Positions 17,619-26,387 of a DNA stretch of 64,000 nt are shown here, one piece after another. Each line of letters starts with the position of its first letter. Positions within the stretch are counted from its first letter, which is position 1. The notes below the pieces were generated by a model, which worked only from the letters and a program-made list of their open reading frames with translations, was not told where the DNA came from and made no database searches. Source of the DNA: Ahrensia sp. GTDB taxonomy: Bacteria; Pseudomonadota; Alphaproteobacteria; Rhizobiales; Rhizobiaceae. The position numbers and the translations under genes are program-made. Location: positions 1 through 64,000 of the forward strand of contig NZXU01000110.1 in NCBI GenBank assembly GCA_002698425.1. Direction: 5' to 3'.

Positions 17619-18452
17619 TCAGGCCGCTTCCGGTTCGTATTCCAGCAATTCGGGACGTTCCCCGTCGGCAAGCCGCTCATTGATGTCATCGACGATACTG
17701 GCGATCTCCGCCACCGAGCCGATCACGTAATCGGCGCCGGCATCGGTCAGCCGTTTGGCCGCGGCATTCGCCAGGTCGAGCCTTTCGCGGGCCGGCAGCG
17801 CCGTCAGGGCGTCCTCGCCGAGCCCCATCTCGTTGCCGGTCTCGCTGATCCCGACGGTCCACGCGCCCGCCGCCTTGCCCTCCATCAGGCCCGGCACCGT
17901 GTCGTCGACCTTGACAACCGAGGAGGCCGGATAGACGCCGAGCGACACCATCGCGTGATAGAGCGCCAGCGGAGACGGCCGGCATTCCGGCACATCGTCG
18001 GCGCAGACAACTGCTTCCGCCTCGAACCCCTGCGCCCTGGCCACCGCGATCACCCGCTCCATGATATCGCGCGTATAGCCGGTCGTCGTTCCGATCAGGA
18101 TGTCGCGGTCGCGCAGCGCCCGGCAGGCGGCAAGCACGCCGCCGATCAGCTTGCCGCGCTCCGCCGCCGTCTGCCGGCTGATTTCCCGGAACCGTTCATG
18201 CAGCAGGATCGCGTCGCGCTCCTCGAAGGGCTGGCCGCCATGGCTCTTCGCCCAGGCCTGCCCGGCACGCGCGCCGAACCCGATAGCCATGATGTGATCG
18301 AGCTTGCCGAGCCCCATTCCGGCGCGGATATCGTCCTCCGAAACCGTCACGCCGGCTTCCTCGAAGACGCGCTTCAACGACAACAACGGCGCCAGCGACC
18401 CGAAGTCGACCAGCGTTCCGGCCCAATCGAAGATGACTGCCTTCACATGCAT
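17619..18452 (-). CDS. phnX: Phosphonoacetaldehyde hydrolase (phosphonatase)
   Basis: A 277-residue HAD-superfamily enzyme that splits phosphonoacetaldehyde into acetaldehyde and phosphate, the second step of 2-aminoethylphosphonate use. The nucleophile D9 is in the phosphonatase form of HAD motif I (FDWAGT). The Schiff-base lysine K50 in GMGLGKLDHIM matches Lys53 of the Bacillus enzyme, so it is very probably active. The start at 18452 begins directly with MHVKAVIFDWAG. The transaminase PhnW that makes its substrate is not in the window. Confidence 0.93.
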   Translation of the reverse strand: MHVKAVIFDWAGTLVDFGSLAPLLSLKRVFEEAGVTVSEDDIRAGMGLGKLDHIMAIGFGARAGQAWAKSHGGQPFEERDAILLHERFREISRQTAAERGKLIGGVLAACRALRDRDILIGTTTGYTRDIMERVIAVARAQGFEAEAVVCADDVPECRPSPLALYHAMVSLGVYPASSVVKVDDTVPGLMEGKAAGAWTVGISETGNEMGLGEDALTALPARERLDLANAAAKRLTDAGADYVIGSVAEIASIVDDINERLADGERPELLEYEPEAA

Positions 18453-18735
18453 GGCGACCGACCGCGTGCCCCCCAAACCCGTCGGGCCTATTCTACGGTC
18501 GCAGATGACATTCATACGACAGTGGAAAACGCGCCCGAAAACCGCCGGAACAACAGGCAAATCGGGCCGTGCGAAATCGCGCGGGAAACAGGACTGTCAT
18601 CTTTGCGGCGAAGGATCACGGTCGCGAATCGCACCGGCGCGATGAGCGGCCACCCCGCCCTTTCTTGCCAAGTTTCGTTCGCCATGCTCTATCCGACAAA
18701 ATAGTCCAAACGCATCTGATCGCGCCCATACGTCC

Positions 18736-19656
18736 ATGACCCGTGTCGTTTCCATCGGTGAATGCATGATCGAATTGTCCGGCCGCGAGGGCGTGACATG
18801 GCGGCAGGGCTATGCAGGCGACACGTTGAACACGCTCTGGTATCTGCGCGCGCTGTCCGCCGCGTCGACGGAGACCGACTATGTCTCCGCCTTCGGCGAC
18901 GATCCTTTCTCGCGCGAACAGATCGCGTTCCTGCGCGCCAACGGCATCGGCGTCGCCGCCAGCCCGACGATCCACGGCCGGGCGCCCGGCCTTTACGCCA
19001 TCACCCTGGACGCGCATGGCGAGCGGTCCTTCACCTATTGGCGTCAGAACGCCGCGGCCCGCTGCCTCGCCGACGACCACGATGCGCTCGCCGAAAGCCT
19101 CTCGGGAGCCGGGCTGATCTATTTTTCCGGCATCACGCTCGCCATCCTTGACCAGCGCGGTCGCGACGATCTGCTGTCCATCATCGAGACGGCGCGGGCG
19201 GGCGACACGGTCGTCGCCTTCGATCCCAATTACCGGCCTAGGCTCTGGGCCGACCCGGACCATGCCCGCGCGGTCATGCGCGGCGGCTATGCGGCAGCCT
19301 CCATCGTGCTGCCGACATTCGATGACGAGCAGGCGCTGTTCGGCGATGCGAGCCCGGCGGAAACCATCGAGCGCATTCGCCCTCACGGTCCGGGCGAGAT
19401 CGTCGTCAAGTCGGGCGGAGCCGAGGCGCTCGTCGCGGTCGACATGACGGTGACGCCGGTGCCGCCCCCGCAAGCCATCGAGCCGCTGGATACGACCGGC
19501 GCGGGCGACAGTTTCAACGGCGCCTATCTCGCCGCACGCCTCGCGGGCAAAAGCCCGCAGGACGCGGCGCTTTTCGCTCACACCGTCGCGGGCATGGTCA
19601 TCCGCCACCACGGCGCATTGATGCCCATGCAAAGGCTGACGGACATTCGCCCCTAA
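18736..19656 (+). CDS. kdgK: 2-dehydro-3-deoxygluconokinase (PfkB family)
   Basis: A 306-residue sugar kinase that phosphorylates 2-keto-3-deoxygluconate to KDPG for the Entner-Doudoroff route. The first PfkB segment resembles KDG kinases (GECMIELSGREG, then GYAGDTLNT). The second signature DTTGAGDSFNGAYLA holds the catalytic aspartate of GAGD near residue 257. Length is normal. It ends 3 bp before the converging galM, so the two sugar genes face each other. Related ribokinase-type substrates cannot be excluded. Confidence 0.88.
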   Translation: MTRVVSIGECMIELSGREGVTWRQGYAGDTLNTLWYLRALSAASTETDYVSAFGDDPFSREQIAFLRANGIGVAASPTIHGRAPGLYAITLDAHGERSFTYWRQNAAARCLADDHDALAESLSGAGLIYFSGITLAILDQRGRDDLLSIIETARAGDTVVAFDPNYRPRLWADPDHARAVMRGGYAAASIVLPTFDDEQALFGDASPAETIERIRPHGPGEIVVKSGGAEALVAVDMTVTPVPPPQAIEPLDTTGAGDSFNGAYLAARLAGKSPQDAALFAHTVAGMVIRHHGALMPMQRLTDIRP

Positions 19657-19659
19657 AAA

Positions 19660-20676
19660 TCAGGCGGATTTGGAGAACCGGTAAACCGTGCGCTGCTCGC
19701 GCAACTCGCCCGGGCGCAGCACCGCGCTCGGATAATCGGGCTGGTTCGGGGAGTCCGGCCAGATCTGCGTCTCCATGCACATGCCGGCATGGTGACCGTA
19801 ATGCCGGCCGCCGAGACCGGGGACGGAAACCTCCATCGCCGGCGCGGTGAAGACCTGCAGGCCGGGTTCGCCGGTCAGAACCTCCATCGCGACGCCGGAA
19901 CGCGGCGCGCGCAACTCGGCGACCGATCGCATGCCCTCGCCTTCGAGGCAGAAATTATGGTCGTAGGAGGCATTGGCGTCGATGGCGTCGATCCGCCGCA
20001 TCTCCCGGAAATCGAACTTCGTGCCCTGGAGACGCGCCGGCGGACTGACCGGGATCAGAAGCGAATCGACCGGCAGATAGGCGTTCGCGCGGATTTCCAA
20101 CTGGTGGTCCGTCACCGGCCCTGCGCCGCCATCCTCGAGGTTGAAATAGCTGTGATGCGCCATCGAGCAGATGGTCGGCGCGTCGGTTTCAGCCGTCAGC
20201 GTCACCTGGAGCTCCCCCTCGCCAGCCAGTTCGTAGCGGCACCGCGCTGTCAGATTGCCCGGAAAACCCATGTCGCCATCGGCGCTGTCGAGACGCAGCA
20301 CGGCGTGGCTCTCGCCGGTTTCCTCGACCGTCCAGAGCCGCTCCGAAAAGCCCTTCAATCCGCCATGCAGGCATTGGCCGTTGTCATTGGCGTCCAGCCG
20401 GTGTTCGGTTCCGTCGAGCGTGAAGCGCGCACGGGCGATCCGGTTCGCGAAGCGTCCGGCGGTCGCGCCGAAATAGGGAGAATGGGTCTCGTAATCGTCG
20501 AGGCGGTCGAAACCGAGCGTCAGCGGCGCCTCGTGGCCGTCGAGGTGAAGCGCCTGAACGGTCGCGCCGCGCGTGATCACATGCGCGCGCAGACCGCCCC
20601 CTTCGAGGAAGACCCGATGAACCGGCTCGCCTGACGCCAGATGCCCCCAAATCTCCACGCTGCCTGCCCTTCCCAT
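19660..20676 (-). CDS. galM: Aldose 1-epimerase (mutarotase)
   Basis: A 338-residue cytosolic galactose-mutarotase-family enzyme that interconverts sugar anomers. Conserved motifs are [12 protein letters not shown] (arginine of the active site), NGQCLHGG (first histidine), [11 protein letters not shown] (catalytic histidine) and [14 protein letters not shown] (catalytic glutamate). The start at 20676 is set by AAGGAAGG 9 nt upstream; ATG at 20682 is possible. Upstream open frame is intergenic. It is divergent from acpXL. Confidence 0.9.
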   Translation of the reverse strand: MGRAGSVEIWGHLASGEPVHRVFLEGGGLRAHVITRGATVQALHLDGHEAPLTLGFDRLDDYETHSPYFGATAGRFANRIARARFTLDGTEHRLDANDNGQCLHGGLKGFSERLWTVEETGESHAVLRLDSADGDMGFPGNLTARCRYELAGEGELQVTLTAETDAPTICSMAHHSYFNLEDGGAGPVTDHQLEIRANAYLPVDSLLIPVSPPARLQGTKFDFREMRRIDAIDANASYDHNFCLEGEGMRSVAELRAPRSGVAMEVLTGEPGLQVFTAPAMEVSVPGLGGRHYGHHAGMCMETQIWPDSPNQPDYPSAVLRPGELREQRTVYRFSKSA

Positions 20677-20866
20677 GTCCATCCGCCTTCCTTCCGACAT
20701 CACCGTTGCGCGAAGCCGCGCGGCCATTCGCCTTATGGTTGCGAAAACCGCCCCACAACGGACTTTTCCTTGCCGCACAAACACGCTAGAGAGCGCCCAA
20801 GCAACAACATTACGATATGGCGGAGCCTCCTCCCGGCCAAGCCGCCAGCAAGCGAAGGACCAAGAC

Positions 20867-21148
20867 GTGTCAACCACATTCGACAAAGTCGCCGATATCA
20901 TTGCCGACACAAGCGAAATCGAACGTGACTCGATCACGCCGGAAAGCCACACCATCGACGATCTCGGCATCGACAGCCTCGACTTTCTCGACATCGTGTT
21001 CGCCATCGACAAGGAATTCGGCATCAAGATCCCGCTCGAACAGTGGACGCAGGACGTCAATGACGGCAAGGTCGCCACGGAAGAATATTTCGTGCTGAAG
21101 AATCTCTGCGCCAAGATCGACTCCCTGGTCGCCGCCAAGGCGGCCTGA
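20867..21148 (+). CDS. acpXL: Acyl carrier protein AcpXL for very-long-chain fatty acids of lipid A
   Basis: A 93-residue specialised carrier protein on which 27-hydroxyoctacosanoate and similar chains are built before transfer to lipid A in Rhizobiales. It opens with [20 protein letters not shown], and the phosphopantetheine serine is in [20 protein letters not shown]. It is longer and less acidic than the housekeeping ACP and nearly matches Rhizobium AcpXL. The start is GTG at 20867 with GAAGGA upstream. First gene of the five-gene operon for this modification. Confidence 0.95.
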   Translation: MSTTFDKVADIIADTSEIERDSITPESHTIDDLGIDSLDFLDIVFAIDKEFGIKIPLEQWTQDVNDGKVATEEYFVLKNLCAKIDSLVAAKAA

Positions 21149-21186
21149 CGGTCGTCTCCGCCGAAACGCTGGTTGATCGCACCCCA

Positions 21187-22392
21187 ATGTCCGCCTCAAA
21201 CGACGTCGTCATCACCGGCATCGGCCTGCTGACATCGCTCGGCGAAGGCGTGCAGGCGAACTGGGCGGCGCTGCGCGACTTCAGCGCGCCCGTGATCGAT
21301 ACCGATCGGTTCGCGCCCTACACGGTGCACCCGCTGCCGGAGGTCGACTGGTCGCTGCAGATCGCCAAGCGCGGCGATCAGCGCCAGATGGAAGCCTGGC
21401 AGCGCATCGGCACCTATTCCGCCGGCCTCGCGCTGGAGGATGCCGGCATCAAGGGCGACGAAGCGCTCTGCGCCTCGATGGACATGATCGTGGCCGCCGG
21501 CGGCGGTGAACGCGATGTCGACGTCGACACGATGATCCTGAAGCGGATCGCCGACGGCGCGCCGGATATCGGCGTGGCGATCAACGAGGTGCTGACGACC
21601 GAACTGCGCCCGACGCTGTTCCTGGCGCAGCTGTCCAACCTGCTCGCCGGCAACATTTCCATCGTCCACAAGGTCACCGGCTCGTCGCGGACCTTCATGG
21701 GCGAGGAAGGCGCGGGCATTTCCGCGATCCAGACTGCGGCGGCGCGGATCCGCTCGGGCCAGAGCACGCACGCCCTCGTTGGCGGCGCCTACAACACCGA
21801 ACATCCGGACATGCTGCTTTCCTACGAACTCGCCCATCACCTTATGCGCGACACGTGGCGGCCGGTCTGGCAGCGCGGGCAGGCCGAGGGCGGAGGGATC
21901 GTCACCGGCTCGGGCGGCGTGTTCCTCGTCCTGGAAAGCCGCGACCACGCGAAAGCGCGCGGCGCGAAAATCTACGCCTCGCTCGGCACGGTCGCGGCCG
22001 ATCTCGGCCCGACCGGCTCGCAGGAAACCCGCAAACGTCTCGACCGGCTTGCCGCGGAGACCGGCCTTGGCGAAACGGATATCGTCTTCTCCGCGGTCTC
22101 CGGCGCAAACGCCCGCACGGCCGACGAGAAGGCGTTCCTGACCGAGAGCCTTGCCGGCGTGCCCGTCCGGGGCCTCACCACGGCGACCGGCAATCTGTCA
22201 GAGGCGCAATTCCCGCTTGCCGTCGCGCTCGCGGCCCTGTCGCTGTCGACGGGCGAAAAGCTCCCGGTCCTCGATCCCGACTTCGAGGCGGAAGCCGATG
22301 CAGCCCCCTCTTCCATCGGCGTCCTGACCGTCGGCTTCAACGCCGCCGAGGGGATGGCGGTCGTGCGCAAGGCAGAAGGAGCGACCGGATGA
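21187..22392 (+). CDS. fabF2XL: Ketosynthase-like protein lacking catalytic triad, AcpXL cluster
   Basis: A 401-residue thiolase-fold protein of the FabF family in the position of fabF2XL. The fold opening DVVITGIGLLTSLGEGV is normal, but the nucleophile segment reads GSSRTFMGEEGAGISA, without cysteine (around residue 170). The two histidine motifs are replaced by SGANARTADE (about 305) and TTATGNLSEAQF (about 335). It therefore cannot condense by the usual mechanism and resembles the chain-length factor of type II polyketide systems, probably pairing with the intact FabF1XL encoded next. The start of that gene overlaps its stop by 4 bases. Confidence 0.88.
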   Translation: MSASNDVVITGIGLLTSLGEGVQANWAALRDFSAPVIDTDRFAPYTVHPLPEVDWSLQIAKRGDQRQMEAWQRIGTYSAGLALEDAGIKGDEALCASMDMIVAAGGGERDVDVDTMILKRIADGAPDIGVAINEVLTTELRPTLFLAQLSNLLAGNISIVHKVTGSSRTFMGEEGAGISAIQTAAARIRSGQSTHALVGGAYNTEHPDMLLSYELAHHLMRDTWRPVWQRGQAEGGGIVTGSGGVFLVLESRDHAKARGAKIYASLGTVAADLGPTGSQETRKRLDRLAAETGLGETDIVFSAVSGANARTADEKAFLTESLAGVPVRGLTTATGNLSEAQFPLAVALAALSLSTGEKLPVLDPDFEAEADAAPSSIGVLTVGFNAAEGMAVVRKAEGATG

Positions 22393-23669
22393 GCCGCTTC
22401 ACCGATCACGCCGGACGTCCCGTCATCGCCATCACCGGGGCCGGCGTCGTCTCTTCGCTCGGCAGCGGCAAGGACGAGAACTGGGCCAAGCTGACCGCCG
22501 GCCAGTCCGGCATCCATCGCATCACGCGGTTTGCGACCGACCATCTGCGCACCACCATCGCCGGCACGGTCGATTTCATGTCGCCCCCAGAGGCGGGCTC
22601 CGTGGCGCTGTCCTACGCCATGGCGGAATTCGCGGCGCTCGAGGCGATCGCGGAATCCGGCCTGTCGCAAAGCGAATTCGGCGGACCGCTCTTTCTTGCA
22701 GCCCCGCCGGTGGAACTGGAATGGTGGCAGCGCATCGCGCTCGATGCCGACGGGGCGAAATCCGGCGGTGAGCCGGGGTACCAGCGCCTGCTGCATGCGG
22801 CGCGCACCGGCAGTCATCCGGCATTCTTCCAGTCGGCGCAGTTCGGCACCATCGCCTCCCGACTGCAGCAGCGCATCGGCACGCGCGGCCTTCCGATCAC
22901 GCTGTCGACAGCCTGCGCCTCGGGCGCGACTGCGATCCAGCTCGGCGTGGAGGCAATCCGCCGCGGCGAGGCCGAACGCGTCGTCGCCGTCGGCACCGAC
23001 GGCTCGGTGACGTCCGAGGCGCTGGTCCGCTTCTCGCTGCTCTCGGCGCTGTCGACCCAGAACGACGTGCCGGAAAAGGCCTCGAAACCCTTTTCCAAGG
23101 ATCGCGACGGATTCGTCATGGCCGAAGGCGCCGGTGCGCTGGTGATGGAGTCGCTCGAAAGCGCCACCGCACGCGGTGCGACCGTGCTCGGCATCCTCGA
23201 AGGCTGCGGCGAATGCGCCGACGATTTCCACCGCACCCGCTCCAAGCCGGACGGTTCGCCGGCGATCGCCGCCGTGCGCGCCGCGCTCGACGATGCCGGC
23301 GTTTCGACCGGCGACGTCGGCTATATCAACGCGCACGGCACCTCGACCCCGGAAAACGACAAGATGGAGAGCCTGTCGCTATCGACCGTTTTCGGCGATG
23401 CGATGCCGTCGATCCCGATATCCTCCAACAAGTCGATGATCGGCCACACGCTGACCGCCGCCGGCGCGATCGAGGCCGTCTTCTCACTGCTGACGATCCG
23501 CACAGGCACGCTTCCGCCGACGATCAATCACGCCAATCCCGATCCGGCTATCGAACTCGATGTCGTGCCCAACACGAAGCGCGCGGCGACGGTCGGACGC
23601 GTGCTGTCGAATTCCTTCGGATTCGGCGGCCAGAACACCTGCCTTGTCATCGCGGCCGAACCCGCATAA
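22389..23669 (+). CDS. fabF1XL: Beta-ketoacyl-ACP synthase, AcpXL cluster
   Basis: A 426-residue condensing enzyme expected to elongate acyl chains on AcpXL toward C28. All catalytic residues are present: C176 in STACASGATAIQ, H316 in NAHGTSTPEND and H353 in KSMIGHTLTAAGA. It starts at ATG 22389 in an ATGA overlap with the degenerate partner, which keeps the two proteins in equal ratio, as expected for a heterodimer. The next gene is an MDR dehydrogenase 36 bp downstream. Confidence 0.93.
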   Translation: MSRFTDHAGRPVIAITGAGVVSSLGSGKDENWAKLTAGQSGIHRITRFATDHLRTTIAGTVDFMSPPEAGSVALSYAMAEFAALEAIAESGLSQSEFGGPLFLAAPPVELEWWQRIALDADGAKSGGEPGYQRLLHAARTGSHPAFFQSAQFGTIASRLQQRIGTRGLPITLSTACASGATAIQLGVEAIRRGEAERVVAVGTDGSVTSEALVRFSLLSALSTQNDVPEKASKPFSKDRDGFVMAEGAGALVMESLESATARGATVLGILEGCGECADDFHRTRSKPDGSPAIAAVRAALDDAGVSTGDVGYINAHGTSTPENDKMESLSLSTVFGDAMPSIPISSNKSMIGHTLTAAGAIEAVFSLLTIRTGTLPPTINHANPDPAIELDVVPNTKRAATVGRVLSNSFGFGGQNTCLVIAAEPA

Positions 23670-23705
23670 GCCCCGCACTACAAGAATCTGCCGGAAGGAA
23701 ACGCC

Positions 23706-24734
23706 ATGCGCGCCCTGCAGCTCGTGGAAGACCGCAAGCTTGTTGAAGTCGACCTGCCGCCGCCGCCGCCCCCCGGCCTCGGCGAAGTCACGGTGCGCAT
23801 CGCAAAGGTGGCGCTGAACCATATCGACGTCTGGGGCTGGCGCGGCATGGCGTTCGCCAAGCGCAAGATGCCGCTGGTCATCGGCGCGGAAGCGGCCGGC
23901 CGTGTCGACGCGGTCGGACCGGGTGTCGGCGGCCTGAAGCAGGGCCAGCTCGTCTCGATCTTCGGTGCGCAGACCTGCGGACTATGCGGCCCGTGCCAGG
24001 AAGGCCGCGACAATCTCTGCGAGAACGTCGCCGGCGTGCATGGCTTCCATCTCGACGGCTTCGCCCAGGAACTGATCAACCTGCCCGCCCGCAATCTCGT
24101 GCCCGCACCGCCCGGCGTGGACGAGACCGGCGCCGCGCTCGCGCCGATCACCTTCGGCACTGTCGAGCACATGCTCTTCGACAATGCCTCGCTGAAGCCG
24201 GGCGAAACCGTTCTCGTCCATGCCGGCGGCTCGGGCATCGGCACGGCGGCGATCCAGCTGGCCAAGCGCATGGGATGTACGGTGATCACCACCGTCGGCT
24301 CCGACGCCAAGATCGAACCGGCGAAGGCGCTGGGCGCCGATCACGTCATCAACTACCGCGAAGACCGGTTCGAAGGGGTCGTGCGCAAGCTGACGAAGAA
24401 GAAGGGGGTCGATGTTGTCTTCGAGCATGTCGGCGCCGACACATGGGCGGGCTCGATGCTGTCGCTCAAGCGTGGCGGCCGTCTCGTCACCTGCGGGTCG
24501 ACTTCCGGCGTCTCGACGCAGATGAACCTGATGATGCTGTTCCAACAGCAATTCCGCATCATCGGCTCGTTCGGCTGCCGCATGCAGAACATGAACGACG
24601 CCATGCAGAAGATGGCGCGCGGCATCGTCCACCCCGTCGTCGATACCGAGGTCGATTTCGACGGCATCGGCGAAGCGCTCGCGCGCATGGAAACGCGCGA
24701 CGTCTTCGGCAAGATCCTGCTCAAGGTCGGCTGA
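23706..24734 (+). CDS. adh2XL: Zinc-type alcohol dehydrogenase/enoyl reductase of AcpXL cluster
   Basis: A 342-residue MDR-superfamily oxidoreductase. GAQTCGLCGPCQEGRDNLCE (about 88-107) supplies the structural zinc cysteines. The nucleotide-binding HAGGSGIGTAAIQLAKRMG (about 178-196) fits NAD(P)H. In this cluster the enzyme is thought to serve a reduction step in making the long hydroxylated acyl chain. AAGGAAAC precedes the ATG. It is co-directional with lpxXL, 10 bp away. Confidence 0.88.
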   Translation: MRALQLVEDRKLVEVDLPPPPPPGLGEVTVRIAKVALNHIDVWGWRGMAFAKRKMPLVIGAEAAGRVDAVGPGVGGLKQGQLVSIFGAQTCGLCGPCQEGRDNLCENVAGVHGFHLDGFAQELINLPARNLVPAPPGVDETGAALAPITFGTVEHMLFDNASLKPGETVLVHAGGSGIGTAAIQLAKRMGCTVITTVGSDAKIEPAKALGADHVINYREDRFEGVVRKLTKKKGVDVVFEHVGADTWAGSMLSLKRGGRLVTCGSTSGVSTQMNLMMLFQQQFRIIGSFGCRMQNMNDAMQKMARGIVHPVVDTEVDFDGIGEALARMETRDVFGKILLKVG

Positions 24735-24744
24735 AGGACCCGCG

Positions 24745-25698
24745 ATGCGTACCGCCTTCCTTCGCGTCTGGAAGAAAGTCGCCCGGCTCGAATACTGGCT
24801 GATCGCGCATCTGACCTTCGCGATGCTCAATCTCGCGCGGCTGCTTCCCGCAAGCTGGGCGATCGAGCTCGGCGCGATGCTCGGCCAGCGGCTTGGCCCG
24901 CTGAGCAGCCGCAACAAGCTGGTGATGGAAAATCTGCGGCTCGCCTTCCCCGAAAAACCGGAGGAAGAGTTGCGCACAATCGCCAAGCGGAGCTGGCGCA
25001 ACCTGTTTCGCCTTGGCGCTGAATATGTGTTTCTGGAAAAACTTATCGATTACGATCCGGACTCCCCCGATACGGGCCTGATCGAGATCGAAGGCGTCGA
25101 GATCTTCAAGCGCCTGCAGGAAGAGAAAGCCTCCTGCATCTTCTTTACGGGCCATATCGGCAATTTCGAACTGCTGCCGATCTGCGCGGCGGCCTATGGT
25201 CTCGAAATCACCGCGCTGTTCCGCCCGCCGAACAATCCCTACATCGCCAAACGCCTCCTTGCCGCACGCCGCACCTCGATGGGACATCTCGTGCCCTCGA
25301 AAGCCGGCGCCGCCTGGGGGCTCGCCCGCGCGCTCGACGACGGCAAATCCGTCGGCATGCTCGTCGACCAGAAATTCGCGCGCGGTGTCCTCGGCACCTT
25401 TTTCGGCAAGCCGGTGCAGACCAATCCGCTTCTGCCGAAGCTGGCCCGCCACTACGAACGGCCGGTCCATCCGGCGCGCTGCATCCGCCTTCCCGGCGGC
25501 CGTTTCCGCATCATTCTGGAAGAAGCGATCGACTTGCCGCGCAACTCCGACGGGGTGATCGACATCCCCGCATCGACACAAATGCTCAACGACGTCGTCG
25601 AGCGCTGGGTGCGCGAGCATCCCGACCAGTGGCTCTGGTCGCATCGCCGCTGGCACGTCAACACGAGCGCATCCAGGAAAACAAAAGGCCGGCGCTGA
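24745..25698 (+). CDS. lpxXL: Lipid A very-long-chain acyltransferase LpxXL
   Basis: A 317-residue HtrB/LpxL-family inner-membrane enzyme that moves the C28 chain from AcpXL to the lipid A precursor. An N-terminal hydrophobic anchor (about 17-35) is followed by the catalytic HX4E motif HIGNFE (H137-E142), the FRPPNNP block and VGMLVDQKFARG. The C-terminal WLWSHRRWH is typical. It ends the operon: a perfect GC hairpin begins at its last codons. Confidence 0.94.
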   Translation: MRTAFLRVWKKVARLEYWLIAHLTFAMLNLARLLPASWAIELGAMLGQRLGPLSSRNKLVMENLRLAFPEKPEEELRTIAKRSWRNLFRLGAEYVFLEKLIDYDPDSPDTGLIEIEGVEIFKRLQEEKASCIFFTGHIGNFELLPICAAAYGLEITALFRPPNNPYIAKRLLAARRTSMGHLVPSKAGAAWGLARALDDGKSVGMLVDQKFARGVLGTFFGKPVQTNPLLPKLARHYERPVHPARCIRLPGGRFRIILEEAIDLPRNSDGVIDIPASTQMLNDVVERWVREHPDQWLWSHRRWHVNTSASRKTKGRR

Positions 25699-25708
25699 CG
25701 CCGGCCTT
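25685..25708. terminator. Hairpin terminator overlapping the lpxXL stop
   Basis: Perfect 10-bp stem AAGGCCGGCG/CGCCGGCCTT with loop CTGA that contains the lpxXL stop codon. It is symmetric, so it may also end the converging L,D-transpeptidase transcript. Confidence 0.75.
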
Positions 25709-25734
25709 CCGCCTGATCTCGAAACGGTACGCGC

Positions 25735-26166
25735 TTAATGCGTGATGACGACACGCATGTTCTGCGGGCCCACCTGCTTGGTCAGCTGGTAGAGCTTGCG
25801 CGCATTGCGGGTGTCCAGCCGGACGCAGCCATGCGACGCCGGACGGCCGAGCCTGTTGACCGCATTGGTGCCGTGGATGGCATAGCCGCCATAAAAGAAA
25901 ATCGAATAAGGCATTGGCGACATGTCATATTTCCGCGAATGCCACATCTTGTGCATGCGCGTCGGGCTCCACTTGCCGGTCGGCGTGCGGTAGCCGCTGC
26001 GCGCGGTGCTGACGCGCCAATTATACAGCGTCCGACCGTCTTTCTTGACGGTCATGGTCTGGCTGGAAAGATCGACATGCGCGACAAGACGATTGGCAAG
26101 ACTTGCAGTCGCCCCCGACACGACAATCGCTGCCGCGAGAGCGGCACTTGCGAGAAAACGTTTCAC
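25735..26166 (-). CDS. L,D-transpeptidase (YkuD domain), small secreted
   Basis: A 143-residue periplasmic enzyme that makes 3-3 peptidoglycan cross-links or anchors outer-membrane proteins. The signal peptide is about 1-24 (ATASLA). The YkuD catalytic block is complete: HGTNAVNRLGRPASHGCVRL, with the nucleophilic cysteine in SHGC near residue 114. It is one of the shortest forms of the family, with no extra binding domain. In Rhizobiales such enzymes often cross-link outer-membrane beta-barrels to peptidoglycan; an outer-membrane protein gene lies just upstream on the same strand. Confidence 0.92.
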   Translation of the reverse strand: MKRFLASAALAAAIVVSGATASLANRLVAHVDLSSQTMTVKKDGRTLYNWRVSTARSGYRTPTGKWSPTRMHKMWHSRKYDMSPMPYSIFFYGGYAIHGTNAVNRLGRPASHGCVRLDTRNARKLYQLTKQVGPQNMRVVITH

Positions 26167-26323
26167 CCGACTTACTCCTGTTACACGAAGACTGCCGCCC
26201 CTCTTTCGACGTTAGCCTTCCTTTACCCCACGGTCAAAATAACAACTTCGCCGTAATAAAAAGTTACAGGCGGGCATCTGCGCTTTTCACACAGCGCCTA
26301 AAAGCCCGCCATGGTTACCAAAA

Positions 26324-26351
26324 TGAAAAAGCCGCGCGGATGGCGCGGCTT
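26324..26351 (-). terminator. Intrinsic terminator of the outer-membrane protein gene
   Basis: 9-bp stem AAGCCGCGC/GCGCGGCTT with loop GGATG; read on the minus strand it is followed by a T run (26324-26330). It lies 37 bp after the stop of the beta-barrel gene. Confidence 0.85.
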
Positions 26352-26387
26352 CCTCTCTTGCAGAGTTCATCCGGCAGAAATGAAGAG

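Noticed and set aside
21187..22392. Pseudogene call for the ketosynthase lacking catalytic residues
   Set aside because: The frame is full length, in an operon with tight overlap, and the same regions are replaced in a concerted manner, which fits a conserved non-catalytic subunit.
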